Made by a program: the position numbers and the translations under genes. Shown one piece after another: positions 50,419 through 63,917 of a stretch of DNA of 64,000 nucleotides (its first letter is position 1; each line of letters starts with the position of its first letter). The DNA comes from Callorhinus ursinus (lineage: Eukaryota > Chordata > Mammalia > Carnivora > Otariidae): the NCBI RefSeq assembly GCF_003265705.1, contig NW_020312788.1:8255004-8319003 (forward strand), in the 5' to 3' direction. Below the pieces are notes generated by a model. That model saw only the letters and a program-made list of their open reading frames with translations, was not told where the DNA came from and made no database searches.

Positions 50419-51483
50419 CCCTCTTTTATATTTACTTTCATAATATCACAGTTATTTGTTTTAACATTTTTAAAAAATGTTTTAAATTACTTACCACTGA
50501 GGTAATCCCAAGCCCTCAAAAAAAACCCATTGCTTTCCTACAGCTTTTCATACTTTACCCTAATAGTATAGCGCCCCTCCCACAGACTCCAAAGGACCCT
50601 AATTGAAAAACAATGCACCCTAAAGATGTTGGAAGATTTGAATTGGATCCTGTTTTATAAAAGATCAGTCTTTTTTTTAACAATGTGAAAAATCCAGTGA
50701 TAAGAAGGACATCCTGGTGACAGAACCCTTAAGTGGCTATGGTTCTGGCCAAAAATGATGAGGGACTGAAAAAAGGCTGGGACCAAAAACTAGAAAGAAG
50801 AAGTGGTAGGAATGCTCCATCTTCTTTTTAGTGCCATCCGTAGCTCTTAGTAACAAACCTGCAAACTGCCTACATGTAAAACCAAACAAGGTAGAGATTG
50901 AATATTGAGAAATTCCTCTTGCAGACATTGCCTCTGGAAATTTTGTTTAAACACGTGAAAGCAGGACTAACCTCACTTAATGTTTGTGAAGTTTCCTCAT
51001 CATAACTATCTCTGGAATTTCAGTATTCACAACATATAACATCAGTGTCCTCTAATCACTAAAAAAACTTGATAGTAACCCAAAGATTTTGCTATTCCCT
51101 TTGTTAGGCTTGTATGGAAATTCTCCTTGTTGAGATATTCTTACTGCATTTCTGTAGGCAGCCAGCAGTATTTTCTTTATCTAATGTTCTTGTTTTATTT
51201 CCCTAATAGATTTGTATGGTAACCTATTCTTCAAAAGAAATCAGGGTTTTGTTCATAGATCATTCAACAGTGAATTTTAAACACTCCTCTGAGCACAACA
51301 ATAGAGCAGACATCAAGAAAAAAGGCATAAAATGAAAGGAACAATTAATTTCTGTTCATGTTATGCTCTATCAGTATTTGGATCTTATCTCTATTATACA
51401 TTGGTTAATTGCTAATTAGCCAAATTGTTATTTCTTTCCCAGCTAGAGTGTGCTTCTGTAAAGTAGGGGTCATGTTGTTAGTC

Positions 51484-51930
51484 ATTCATTCGTTCGTTCG
51501 TTCATGCATTCATGTATTTGTTTATTCACTCAACAAGCATTTATAAAGAGCTAGTATGTACAGTGATAAGTTCTGGGAATTCATATGAAAAGGCAAATAC
51601 TGTGCCTTTGAGAAGTGAGAGAGACAGACAAGCACAGTCCATAGGCATTAGGATGCAGTGTGAAGGATTATACTACAGGTAAACAGAGTACAGGGGTTAC
51701 TGGAAGAAGAAACCTTACCTATATTGGGAGTTTGGGATGGTGGTTGGGGAATACAAACTCTTTGAAAAGTTTTGAAGCTTGAGAAGTTTCAAGGTTAGGA
51801 ATTAGAATCTGGAATGGGGCACATTTGGAGAACTGTGAGTACCAGAGAAGGAATGAAATGTAAGGTGTTTGTATCACTAGAGCCTACCATAATACACAAC
51901 GCATAAGAAGAATCTTAAAAGGTTTGGAAA
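51484..51930 (-). mobile_element. L2 LINE remnant, antisense, with (TTCR)n at its end
   Basis: Begins with a TTCATTCG-type tetramer array (51484-51515), then TTCACTCAACAAGCATTTAT and AGAACTGTGAGTACCAGAGA. The terminal tetramers match the L2 3' end habit. Confidence 0.6.
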
Positions 51931-52599
51931 TGGACCACTGAAGACATTGAAGAGAATTAAACAAGAGTAAGTCTGTTGGTCAGAAATCCCCAAAGTAGAT
52001 GCTTCCAAATTCTCCCCATAGGCAAGATTCTGATTCTGGCTGTTGTTTCAGGTCCAGAGACTCTTTTCATTGGCTGGTCTTATAGGCCAGACTTCTGGAA
52101 TGCATCAGCCGTTTATGTCATATTCCATATGACCTTCTCTATTAATTGGAGAAAATAGAAAATAACTCTCAGAAGGTGTGGATTTTTTTTAAACTACAAT
52201 CTAGCTGGTACAGGCTGATGTGTAGTAGGGTCCCTCCTTGGAAGACAGGGCCTTCATTGGCTAATTCCTACCAAATTCCAGTGGAGTGGTGAAGAGAGAA
52301 CAATGAATTGGAAGAAAAGTTGGGTGGGTGGAGAATAAAGATCTGCTTTTACCATGCATTTGTGGTTCTCATTTGAGAATCAAATGCTTGGCTATATCTA
52401 CCCCCTTCTAAATAAAAGTAAACTGAACTTTTGCACTCTTGTCTGATTTCATTATTCCTGAGGCCAATTCTACTAGTTCAAATGTTATATTAATTTTTAG
52501 GATAAAATGTATTATTTGTTGTCATGTTCAGCTTTTACAAATTTGGTATTAGATCACTCTCCCTGCATATGCATAAGAGTATCAGGGAGATTTAAGAAG

Positions 52600-53090
52600 G
52601 CACCATGGGTTCCAAATATTTATTGTCCAGTCACATGAGACTGTATCAATCAGTCAATGCCATAACAGAATGTAACAGAACCCAACTGGAGCCATTTAAG
52701 CAAAATATGAAAGGGGGGGGACTTATTGGGTCACATAACCAAAAAGTGCAAGGACAGATCTGCTGTGGGCCTTGGCTGCTGTGTTCATTGTTTGAACAGG
52801 TGATGACATTCTTGCCATCTCAGCCATGCTTTCTTCTATATTAACTTTACTCCACATCTTACAGAAGCAAGGATCTCGGTCTCAACTCACATAATGTTAA
52901 CAGTTGGTAATCCAATGAGAAAGGCCTTCTCTCCTCCGGTGTCCATTACCTTCCTGAGGATTCTACTTTCTAACATGGCCCTGTGCTCATCCTTGTGGTC
53001 TAAGAAGCATAGCCCCTTGGCCAATGACCCTATCAGAAAAATGCAGTGGGGGAGGGGAGCCTCTAAAGAAGGAAAACAAAATAAGTGGCC
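52600..53090. other. Probable old interspersed repeat, family not named
   Basis: ACTTATTGGGTCACATAACC followed by AGGACAGATCTGCTGTGGGC and text about TTGCCATCTCAGCCATGC resembles a dispersed mammalian repeat, but I cannot assign it. Frames here are not coding. Confidence 0.35.
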
Positions 53091-53129
53091 CATTGCAAAG
53101 ATGAAGATAAGAATTCAGGCTAAACATCA

Positions 53130-53147
53130 GTCTCTCTCTCTCTCTCT

Positions 53148-53192
<45 letters not shown>
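53130..53192. repeat. Compound (TC)n(AC)n microsatellite
   Basis: About nine TC units followed by about 21 AC units. Creates spurious frames rich in Cys-Val or His-Thr. Confidence 0.95.
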
Positions 53193-53195
<3 letters not shown>

Positions 53196-53794
53196 ACTAT
53201 GCATTATGCATTATGTGCTGGATAGGCACTAGAAACACAAAGGTATAAAAACTAGTACCAATACTCAAGGGGTAATAAACTAGTTGGAGAAACACTATAT
53301 AACAATGTATGATAATAGCATTTATAAGTACTAATGTAATAAATGCTACAAGATTGTGAAACTAAAAGCTCACATTTCTTTTAGACTCAGTACTGGTCGG
53401 ATTATGATCAAATAATTCTACAACTTATTGCATGAGTACTTAAGAAGAATGAATGTCTGATGAGTTTACTAGAAATCTGTATTGTGATCATCAGAAAAGA
53501 ACACATATGAAGAGTCCTAAATGAACCAGGAAACTTTAATTTGGTGAAAAGATGATGGGGAAAAGAATTACTACTGCTAGTCCACAGTGTAATTTTTCCA
53601 TAGCTTCACTATTAAGAAAACAAGTTTTAGGAGAAATCAGAGACTTAGGTCACAAGAAAGAAAACTCTGAATGTTTAAAAGGCCATATAATCCTGAGATC
53701 CACATAGAACTCTAAAGCCAGAATAGATTCCCATTATTTAGGATTCATTTAAGTGTATTATTGACATGAAAATAGACTTATGATAGATTTAATA

Positions 53795-54040
53795 AGAGCT
53801 GACATTGATTGAGCATTCACTATGTGCCAGGCTCTATGCTAAGTGGTTTAATGGATTATCAGTTTGAATCCACATAACAGTCCTTCCTGTGTGTTGGTAC
53901 TATTATTAACATTTCCATCTCATAGAGGAGGAATCAAGCTTAGAGAGAGGAAATAACTTGCCCAGGTCACATAAGGAAGTGGTGGAAGTAGCCTTCAAAC
54001 TCAGACCATATGACCTCAAACTTGAAGTTCTTTATCTCTA
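53795..54040 (-). mobile_element. MIR SINE remnant
   Basis: TTGAGCATTCACTATGTGCC, AGGCTCTATGCTAAGTGGTT, GAGGAAATAACTTGCCCAGG, TCAAACTCAGACCATATGAC in antisense MIR order. Confidence 0.88.
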
Positions 54041-54884
54041 AAGTATACCCTCTCTATGAGTCTGTACTGTTTCCCTCTATGCCCACTAGGTCTAGTCAGA
54101 AGTTAGGATGGCATTTAGACATACCTGTAACATTGGGATGTTTAGTCAAAATCTTAGTCTGAAAGTTTAGTAGCAATTTACCAGAAAAGTGAGTCCACAA
54201 AAATAGGAAAGAGGATATGGTAGATTTTCTCCAGAACTCCTCAAACTCCTCAAAAGGCAGAAGAAAACAATCTTTAACAGGGGAGCTTCATTTCAGCATT
54301 ATCTTTTGTGTAAGTTTATATCCTGTTTTTCTTATGCTAATTTTAGATTAGGATAAAACATTTTGGTTTTCGTTGGTGGCATGCCACTCAGCTGCAGGAA
54401 AAGCAAAATCACACTGATATACTGACATAAAGAAGAGCTCAAAGATTATGGCTTTTTATTTTCCACTGAATTTTGTCCATTACAAATATGCTCGTTATCT
54501 CGTCATATTTTTCAATGGCTCTAAACTTAATATTTACTTTTGACAGAAACCCAAAACAATGCTTATAATTCAGGACTTGTTTAGAAATGGAGATTGACTT
54601 ATAATGGAGAGAGAGTATTGATTTTATTAGCTAATGTTTAAAATTATAAATGTGTACAATTTTTGTATATCAATCAGCCTCAATAAAAACCAAAAATAAT
54701 AATTTATCATTTCAGGCTTAATAGTACAAAATTTCTTAACACTTTCTGTGGTTTCTCTCATATTGGATAAATTTAATCCTAAACTTTCTTCAATGACAAT
54801 GTTAAAAAATATCTTTCTGACCCAACTACAAATTAAAAGTAGTTTTATATATAGCAACAGTTTCATTAATAACGCCATTGTAAT

Positions 54885-55610
54885 TCTAACTCCAGTTCAG
54901 GTTCTGACACCAGCTGGATGTCCTTCAATTCAGTTCAATTCAGACACTACCTACCTGGGAGATAGCACCAGGTTTCACAAGTTAAGAGCTCAGTCCCACA
55001 AAACTCCCCCCTCACTTTGCACACCAACCACAAGTCCCCTGTGCCTCTGACTGACTGGCTGGCTACAGACTGGAGGTTCCCATGACCTGTTCCTTGGACT
55101 TGACTAATTTGTTAGAGCAGTTACAGAACTTAGAGAAACATTTACTTATGTTTACCAGTTTATTTTAGAAGGATATAACTCAGGAACAGCCAGATGGAAG
55201 AATTGCACAGGGCAAGGTATGGAGAAGGGGGTGGAGAGCGTCCAGGCCCTCTCCTGGGCCCATCCTTTTGGGTTTTATGGAGCTTCATTACATACGTATA
55301 ATTGATGAACTCACTGGCTACTGGCTATAGATTCAACCTTCAACCCCTTTCCCCATCAGAGGTAGGGGCTGGGACTGAAAGTTCCAACAATCTAGTCACA
55401 TGGTTGGTTCCACTGATGATCAGCCCCCATCCACAGGTGACCTGAGGTGACTTAGGGGCTTTCCAGAGTTACCCCATTAACAACAAAGACGTTTGTCACT
55501 CTCTTCACTTAGAACAATCAAGGGTTTAAGAGCTCTGTGTCGGGAACATGAAGACCAAATATATGTTTATTATAAACCATAATATCACAGTCATGAATTA
55601 AAAATTACAT
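54885..55610 (-). mobile_element. ERV-class solo LTR, antisense, family uncertain
   Basis: AACTCAGGAACAGCCAGATG, TTTGGGTTTTATGGAGCTTC, TCACATGGTTGGTTCCACTG and the end AAGACCAAATATATGTTTAT follow the order of a common mammalian ERVL/ERV-type LTR in reverse. No viral gene region is present. A TTCAATTCAG duplication lies near 54926-54943. Confidence 0.55.
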
Positions 55611-57240
55611 TTAACTTAAAAGTCTATATTCATTGGTTATTTTTATAAAGCCTCTCTGATGCTTCACTCATGAAATTACAAAAAACAAAATTCACAATAC
55701 TTCTACAGTATGTTTTAAATGTTTTCCTAAACTTCATTTCTTGCTTAAACTAATATAAAATCATGCAAACCTCAATAAAACTGTATGGAGCATCTTGAAC
55801 TGCCAGAAGTCGTAATAATCACAAAATTCCAAATTAAATTTGAAATGTAATGCAGGAGTCCAAAATTGCCTCTGAACACTTCCAATTAAATATGATGTTA
55901 GTTTTGCATTCATTGTCTTATTATTATTTATAGAATACCATCAAACCCGGCACAGCAAAACAGAAATCCCCATCTAGTGTTTTCCCCATATGTTGGGTTT
56001 GATCTATGTCTATACGTGCAAATTGAAATGAAAAATATATGTGGATGTAAGAATAAAGCACATTCATCAAGATAATTATGGAGCCAATATTTGTGAGTGC
56101 TTACCAACTGTAAGTCAAAGCTTTATGTACAATAGTAATGCAAAAATGTGTAAGTCAAGGGCCTTTTATTGACGACAAAGCTGTGATCTGAGATCCTGGA
56201 TTATGTTATCTAGTTTTCTCTGGGCAAATAAATATATTCTAAGATTGTAAGTTACCATGAGGAAAAGATAAAAAGACATTTAAGCAGCAGTTGACTACTA
56301 CAAGCATGTTGTTTGCTATTGAATCTAAAATAAAAATATTCATTATTTTGAAAAAGGAAATATGTGATTTTTTAAAAAGAAACAAGTTAATTTTTGTCTA
56401 TTTTCACTAAATACTATATGCACATCAAAATTGATTAATATTTGCTGACGTATTCTAAATTAAAGTACAGTTTTATTTCAGTTTAAAACACCTTAATTAG
56501 CTCAAAAGTCATACTTCTCTGTACTCTAGATGATGAAAGAATAGCATCCTTATGAAACCCTAGTAGCAACTAAGAGCCATAGCTTGTAGGGCAAGCATTT
56601 ACGTAAAATTGCTTTAAAAGAAAAAAAAAACCTGTTCGGTTTTGTACATTCATCACATATTTTTAAATGAAGGAAGGAGAAAATATTGCCTCCTTTAAAA
56701 GTTTTGTCAGCCAAAGAAATCAGATTGAAAATAGATGCTTGAAGAAAAGAAGTAAAATACCAGTGGTCAGAAAAAACAGGTAAAAATAATTTGGCTCAGC
56801 ATACATAGTGATAGCCTGGTTGCTATGGCAACAGAGACACAGGAAGATTGTGAATATCTGTTGCCAAAATGTTTCGTTTTTATTCCCCTCAGTTAGTGTG
56901 AGCCTTGGGCTAAACTCAGATCCAGAGACAGAAAGGAAGTTTTGGAAGGAGAGTTTCTTTGCGCATTTGCCCTCAAGGCCTAGGGGTTGGGACAAACACA
57001 TTTCAAGGTGGGCTGCCTAATGAGAGTAGGCAGAAAGAGTAAATTTTTTATGTTTCACAGGATGAGAATCAGGCAAAGGATTTTTATCAGCTATGGAAAT
57101 TCCAGAGCAGACATGGCATTTTCACATACCCAGCCAGCCCAAGGTTTTGTAATGTTAGGTAGCTGTGAACTGTCCCTAGACTCAGGAAATGAATTCAGCC
57201 ATAGAATCTTATTTAAAAGGAAATCCCAAATAAGACAGTA

Positions 57241-57271
57241 AGAATAAAATAAAAAATAAAATAAAATAAAG
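57241..57271. repeat. (AAAAT)n short repeat
   Basis: AATAAAATAAAAAATAAAAT followed by AAAATAAAG; pentamer-type A-rich array. Confidence 0.75.
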
Positions 57272-57531
57272 TCTCATTGGTTTTCTGGGTGATGAAATTG
57301 TGGGTAATATATTTTCCCCTCTAGCTCTATTTCTCTGTATTGTGGAAATCACATTTATAATGGAAACTATGTAGTTAGATAATAAACCCTCTAAAACTCA
57401 ATTGCTTTAAAAGAGTTCATTAAAAAACAGTTAATCTTCATAGAATTTTAATATTCAAAGGAACCTTAGATAACATTTTCCCTAGGTTTTTTTTTCAAAG
57501 CTCCCTGATCAATGGAGTCATCTAGAACATT

Positions 57532-57554
57532 TCTCTCTCTCTCTCTCTCTCTCT
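57532..57554. repeat. (TC)n microsatellite
   Basis: About eleven TC units, followed by a polypyrimidine stretch to about 57573. Surrounding 57420-57770 may be an old MER5/MIR-type remnant, not resolved. Confidence 0.85.
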
Positions 57555-58379
57555 TTCTCCCCTCCTCCCCCAGGGCACACACTCTCTGGAAATTCAGTAA
57601 ATTTCAGTGGAGTCTGAGGATTCTGAATTTTTAACAATCTCCATTCCATTTGCAACCTCTATTCCAACATTTTTAAGATCAGGCAAATTTGGAAAATATG
57701 GATGTAGCCCAATCCTTTCATTATGCCACTAAAGAAACTGAGAAGAGAACCCAAGTACAGAGTTAGGCTTTATATTTCTTCATTGTTATTGTACATCTGT
57801 CTCTTTCTGTAGATTTCTGAATAAGATAACATGTTAATTCTTTTTTTTTTAAACATACAATATTCCTTATTGTAAATTCCACTCTTGTATTCATGACTTC
57901 ATAGATGGAGTTGTGTCCCAACTCCAGGGGTATCTCCAATATGAATGTTGGTTGGTATTTTTATTTACATTTTTGAGTAAGACAAAAATGAAACATTGAG
58001 GTTATGTTGAGACTTCACTCGTTTCTCAATGACTTGACAAACTTCTTCGCTGAATCTGACAATAGTTTTCAACATCTGGGGGGATATTTCCTCCATTTTG
58101 TGTGCTATTCACAATGTAACAGACGTGACCTTTTTAAATTTAATCTGCGTTACTAACATTTTCTCCATCATCTTAAATCTAGACAATCAACAAAGCCTGA
58201 TATGCAGCATTTGCCAATTTCTGTGGTATAAATACTCCTACCAAACCCAAATTCAAAATACCAACTTGATATCTATATGAGTTGGGAAGAGAAACACAAG
58301 TAGTAGCCAGTCCTTACATAGCACTTCCACTATACAGATAAAATAAATGTAAATAAGCTCGAGGGCACATAATAGTAAA

Positions 58380-58460
58380 ATGTAGAAAATAGTCAGGAAC
58401 CTGAAACTAATGGAACATTGTGTGTCAACTGTACTCAATAAAAATAAAATTCCTACAAAC
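58380..58460 (+). mobile_element. Short L1-like 3'-end fragment
   Basis: CCTGAAACTAATGGAACATT, then GTCAACTGTACTCAATAAAA and an A-rich tail, a common L1 3' terminus. Confidence 0.5.
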
Positions 58461-59184
58461 TAAAAAAAGAAGCAGAAAAAAATAATCAGGAAGTAATGTA
58501 TTTTGAATATTACCTGTTTTTTTAATTTTATTTTATGTAAATATTACCTCTGTTTTTAAATATAATTTATTTGTGAGTTTACATAATTTCTGATAATAGC
58601 TGTGGTGCGAGAGCCCACAATGTTTCTGAAAAACAAAAATTCGGCTTTCCCAAATCATCAAACCACACCAATGGGTACAGGTGACAGCCAGACTGCAGTG
58701 GGATGTGACCTTCCTGAGCAGCCTGTAAGCACGGCCAGCAATGTCCACCTTCCTTGGCTCCAGCACAATCTGCCCCCCTTATTTACTTGCAATTCATATT
58801 GGAGAAACAGACTTCCTTTCATAGGGAAACTACAGATTCCAGGAGAACCTACTGCCATTTTCACTTACTGTGCAAACCCTCTAAGAAACAATCTCCATGT
58901 AAATTTGTTTGCCTATGCTGGAGTCCTCCAAAGTGTCTTCAGAATACTGGTCTCACAAGTATTTCCCAGAAGAAAAGTTTTCTTATATTCAAATACCACT
59001 GCCACCTATCCCCAACCCCATATTAACCTGGCAAATTAGCCCATTAGAAATTTTCAGAAGTCCTAAATTAAAGACATCTGTACAACTTTGCTTTACCCAA
59101 TATTTTTCTGATGAGTGTTTACTTGATGGATATTTACTTGACCCAGTATTTCATATATTTTGATGACAGAACCTGAGTTGGTTT

Positions 59185-59320
59185 TGGTTTTGGGGTTTTT
59201 TTGTTTGTTTGTTTGTTTGTTTTATTTTTAGGTGATCTCTACACCCAACATGGGACTCAAACTTACAACCCCTGACATCAAGAGTCGCATGCTCGACTGG
59301 CTGAACCCTCCAGGCACCCT
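59185..59320 (-). mobile_element. Short Can-SINE-type element, antisense
   Basis: (TTTG)n tail, then GTGATCTCTACACCCAACAT, GGGACTCAAACTTACAACCC, and a head ending CCAGGCACCC. Same subtype as the copy at 12961-13073. Possible flank match CAGAACC on both sides. Confidence 0.85.
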
Positions 59321-62300
59321 GTCAGAACCCACTTTTAATTGTCTGTTTGTATATAATACTTATTGATATTCTGAGGAATTCATATTTGAGGGGAAATTCT
59401 ATAAGAAATACCAGCCTAGACAAGAGGCTTTTTCATGGATAACTATGAGCACTGTAGTTCAACTCAAACATGGATGTGTTAGAAATCTTAAAACTCCTAA
59501 AAGAAACAAGGTTGGGAGAGGCATGAAAGAATAGTGGTGGGAAGGTGGTGGTACATAACAAGTACATTTTTCTCCCTTGTTTTAATGAAGTCAACTTAGG
59601 TTTCTTTTCCAACCATGTCCCAAATATAGAACTCAGCTTAGAGGGGCTGGAGAAAATACCAACTATATTCCTTTTTCTGTTTTAAATACATTTGCAAATA
59701 CACCTGTATTTTGAAGCCTTACTTCTTTAGAATCACCTGGGTAGAAATGGAAAAATGTGAAATGCAGGATCATGAAGAAGAGCCTTAAAAAGTGTCTCAT
59801 TTTCTTCTGAGACTACCATAGTTAAGACTGACCTGCTGTATTGTAGTGGCCGTATTGTTGAGAATGGAGAACGTGATTTTTCTGCCCCTTGTCCAGTATC
59901 CAGAGGTTGGTGGTACTAAGGGTATCACTTTAAATCGTGGGGACAGAGATGAGGTGTCCTGCCATAGGAGGTGAATCAGGTCACACCCACATGCTGTTTT
60001 CTAAACTTCCTTGGCTCCTCTATGTCATTTTGGTCTCTCAGTTTTCCTTTCCAGATGTAGCAAAAAAATATCTAAAAAATGGTCGGCAGCTAGTTCCTGG
60101 TGCTGTTGGTCCTTCTTACATTTGAAGTGAAGAATCAAGCTGACAAATCTCCATACTATTCCTAGGAACACAGTCTTCATTTTCAGGTCATGGCGACAGT
60201 GCTAAGTGAAACTGAGTGAAGGAAGTCAAAAGAAAAGAAGAATGTAATGGAGAAAAATATTCTAATACCATTTCTTGGTTGACTGGCAGCTGTCAATTGA
60301 GCTGTACCATCCTGTTTCAGGTGATAAGCTGTCATTTGTAAATTGTGCCCAGAGCTATATCCATTATTCATGGCTTGGTATTGGAGAACACTGATTTCAA
60401 GCCCCTAAAATTTTCCTACCTGTAGACACCTGCATTACTTCCAAAACTAACTGTTAAATTACCTCGCATGCCCTCGCATCTTTTTTTTGCCATCGTCAGA
60501 TCCTACCAACCCACTTTGTGTCTCAGGTGAAGACAGATTCTTTCTCTCCCTTTCCTATATTTCCTTCCGAAGAAATGAATGCATAAATCCTGATGGACAA
60601 AGTACTTTAATTCTAGTAAATGGACAACTGCAAGCATGAGATTTCAGTATAAATTTAACTGGGAAAAAAAGGTACTTCCCAAAGAACAAGTATTACTGTC
60701 TACTCTGTACAACCTTTTCCTCGAAAGTGAGTAAAAACTAAGGCATTAACTTTCTGGATATTAAAAAGAGAAATCATTACCATAGTTTTACATATTAGAA
60801 TTACTTCATATTACTTATATGATAAATTAACCCCTCAGCTTAGACTTCTGATTAGTCACTTTAAGATTTTGAATATGTTTCTTACACAGATTCTCTCAAA
60901 TATATCTGCATTTTGAAACCAAATTCGTCCTTTAGAATCAGAGGGGAAAAAAATTGTTGCCCAGGGAAATTGAAGGAATCTTGCCTTCAGCAAGACAGTT
61001 CTGTTCCATCCTGAATCTTCAAACCCTCCCCCCTTCTTTTTCAGTTTGGGGAAAACATCAGAGACATAGTTTCCTTTGTTCCTGTTTCCATGCTGCAATC
61101 TTGGCTGGCATATCAAACCGCTAATAAAGGATTACCACACATCGAATGGCTAGATTGGGGTACATCCTGACAGTAGTGGTCTTTGTGATTTCTTCACCAT
61201 GTTATTGCTATAGCAATAAAGAAAAAAAGGATGTAATACAGAGAAATACTCTAGTGCTATTTTGGAGGAAATCTCCTTTACAAAATATAATTGTTCCAAT
61301 AGTTTTGAAACTTGTGCTCCTTAGAGTACTAGGTGCCAATAAGCAAGATGGGCCCAAAGGGAGAGAGCTCTGGACCGCCACAGTATGACCAGGTTGGTAA
61401 GATCAACTTCATTCTAAATTGCTTTATATATTGACTTTCTCTTAAGGTTTCATAGATGTGTGTATGTTTTGAGGAACTTGAAAGGGTCAGACACTAAACT
61501 TTGCTCTTGTTCTGCTATTTATTTTGTGCTTTCCTTTATCGAAATCACTTTGACTTTTTCATTGATTCTAATCAAGACTTCATTTTTATCGAGAATTCTG
61601 AGTTAAGTGAATTAACCAGAGTCCCACAAATTGTTAACTGCATACTCAAGACTAGTACCTTCATTTCTGGACTTGGGAGTCTGGGATTTTTTTCCACTTG
61701 GCATGCCCATTTGAGAGCAGGACCATTTTAATTCCTGTATTTCCTCCTTTGCACCTAATCTGGCAGAGTCCCAGAATCCCATCAACTGATCCAACTCCTT
61801 CTAACTCCAGTCCCCTTTTTTACAAGATAAGAAGTTTAAGAAGCACAAATAGTCGCTACCGAATGTGAGTCTTCATAACTAGTTAAAACCAAGTAAGCAA
61901 ACAGGCTACTTTTTTGAAGATGAATATTCTACTACCTGCCTCAAGAATAAAACAGAAAATTAACTTTGTGGAAAAGCAAGCAACTTTTTTTTTTTAACAC
62001 AGTCACTAAAATTCAGACTGTTATTACTCATTTGTTCTGAGAATATTCTCAGAAAAAAAAAAAATCTGATGCTACTTTTGTGCCAACAGTTTCAAATGTA
62101 GAATTGATACTGTCAGGAAGAGACAAAATACAAGAACATAAAAAAGGCAACAAAGAAAATAGTGAACTTCTGTTCATTAAGAAATTAGTTTTTGTCTTTG
62201 AAAAATAAGATTCCCAAATGTGGTCAAGAACAGTAATTCCACATTACAGAATCCCTCTTTCACTATATGTAAACTTGAAATCTATATCAAAAGCTAGATA

Positions 62301-63230
62301 GCAATATACAGAAATACATGCCTCGCGGAGGGGCAAGGTAGGGATAACCTAAAACTTAAATTAACCAGTATGGCTTCTTATCCACAGTATTTGAAGAGGT
62401 TATAATGTAAAATTTTTTAATCATTGGTTTTAAAGTAAGACTTTTAAAAATACAGTCCATGTTTTAACACATGCCTCTCTGTTTCCTACCCATAGAGAAT
62501 ATCAAATTAGCGATTTTAAAATTTATGAAATTCGAGAATGGAATTTGAGAGCATATTAAAATGAGAAATATACCTCGTTATTTGTTCTGCATCCTATTTT
62601 TATTTCCATAGCTTATGAAGAATTAATGCCTTATTAATGAGATAGAAGTACTTCCCCATCCTCAACCCTTGAGAACAAACCCCAAACACAACTACCGGTG
62701 CATAACAGTTCTAAGAATTTTCAGTTACACCATGTGAAAATTAACCTGCTAATAGCTGGGATATAATTATATTCAGTTGGCAATTGACGTTCACTTTGTG
62801 CTCCAGAAAACATTAAGAATAGATTTTGAAGTTTGTGGGGAAACCTTCATTTTGATGTAGTTACCCAGTAGAGGAAGGAGAGATTCCTGATTAACCTATA
62901 AAGGTTAGGATAACTTGCCTCTGGGACATTTTCAATTCCCTAAGCTTCTGTAGCTGCAGAAAGAAGCAGACATCAATAACATTCTCTTCTCTTGCTTTGG
63001 CTAATGCTTCACCTGAGTGACCTACTGCACAACCTTGATTCCTGTTCAACCAGTGAGTTCAGTGTAGCTATTTAAAAGTACTGGCATTGTTTGAAACAGT
63101 TGTTCCCAACACTGTCTTAGAGAGAAAACTTTGGAATTTTAACGAGTTAATTCCTTTTTTGCACTATTACCCACATGAACTCACTTTAGTATATCCTTTG
63201 GAATTGACTCCCCTCATCTGTCTGGAAAGT

Positions 63231-63251
63231 ACACACACACACACACACACT
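63231..63251. repeat. (AC)n microsatellite
   Basis: About ten AC units. Confidence 0.85.
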
Positions 63252-63623
63252 GTAGAAGACATTTGAATATTTCTTCTCCTCAAAGCACTCACACTGTGCA
63301 TACCTTTCTCCATCTTTGTCACTTGTATTCGTGCTTCTCAGCAGCACATACTGCGTGTCCTGGGCTAACAGTCTCCTTATGTCTCCACTTTTCCCACTTG
63401 CGACAAGACCTGGAGGTTTGCTAGCAGTGATCCCTAGACTTGCAATATTGTCATCCTCTTCTCTGTGTATCAAGTCCTACCCATTTCTGAATTCCGTAGC
63501 ATTGCCAGGTAAATTTGTCAGCCTTCGCAGCCTGTGTTGACCTCTCCTAACCTTAAGTTAAAGGCACTTGGTCTATTTTCATAAAACTAAACCATTTATT
63601 TTCAGGCTCTTTTGTTTATCTTG

Positions 63624-63633
63624 GTAGATAGAT

Positions 63634-63676
<43 letters not shown>

Positions 63677-63680
63677 GATA
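63624..63680. repeat. (GATA)n microsatellite
   Basis: About 12 GATA units with two GATGATA breaks. A classic variable tetranucleotide array. Confidence 0.95.
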
Positions 63681-63917
63681 GTTATTTGTGCGTACGTGTG
63701 CCTTCATAATGACTTTTTTCACCTTCTAACTATGACTTGAAGAATAAGATTATAACACCTTTAAAATATTCCCCCAAAGACCTAGCCACAGGGCTCACTC
63801 ATCAATTGGTAGTCAGGCTCAATAAAATGCCATTTTATATAATATATTCTTGACACATATAAGAGAAGATTCTAACTTCTGATAATACTTTGGTAATAAG
63901 GAATAAGGACCTCATGT

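Noticed and set aside
52894..53232. 112-codon frame ending in a His-Thr repeat
   Set aside because: The repeat part is the (TC)n(AC)n microsatellite; upstream part looks like an unnamed interspersed repeat.
60230..61265. About 45 bp similar at 60230-60278 and 61211-61265 (ATGTAAT.GAGAAA.A.TCTA)
   Set aside because: Similarity is partial and does not extend; may be chance in A-rich DNA or ends of an old repeat I cannot name.
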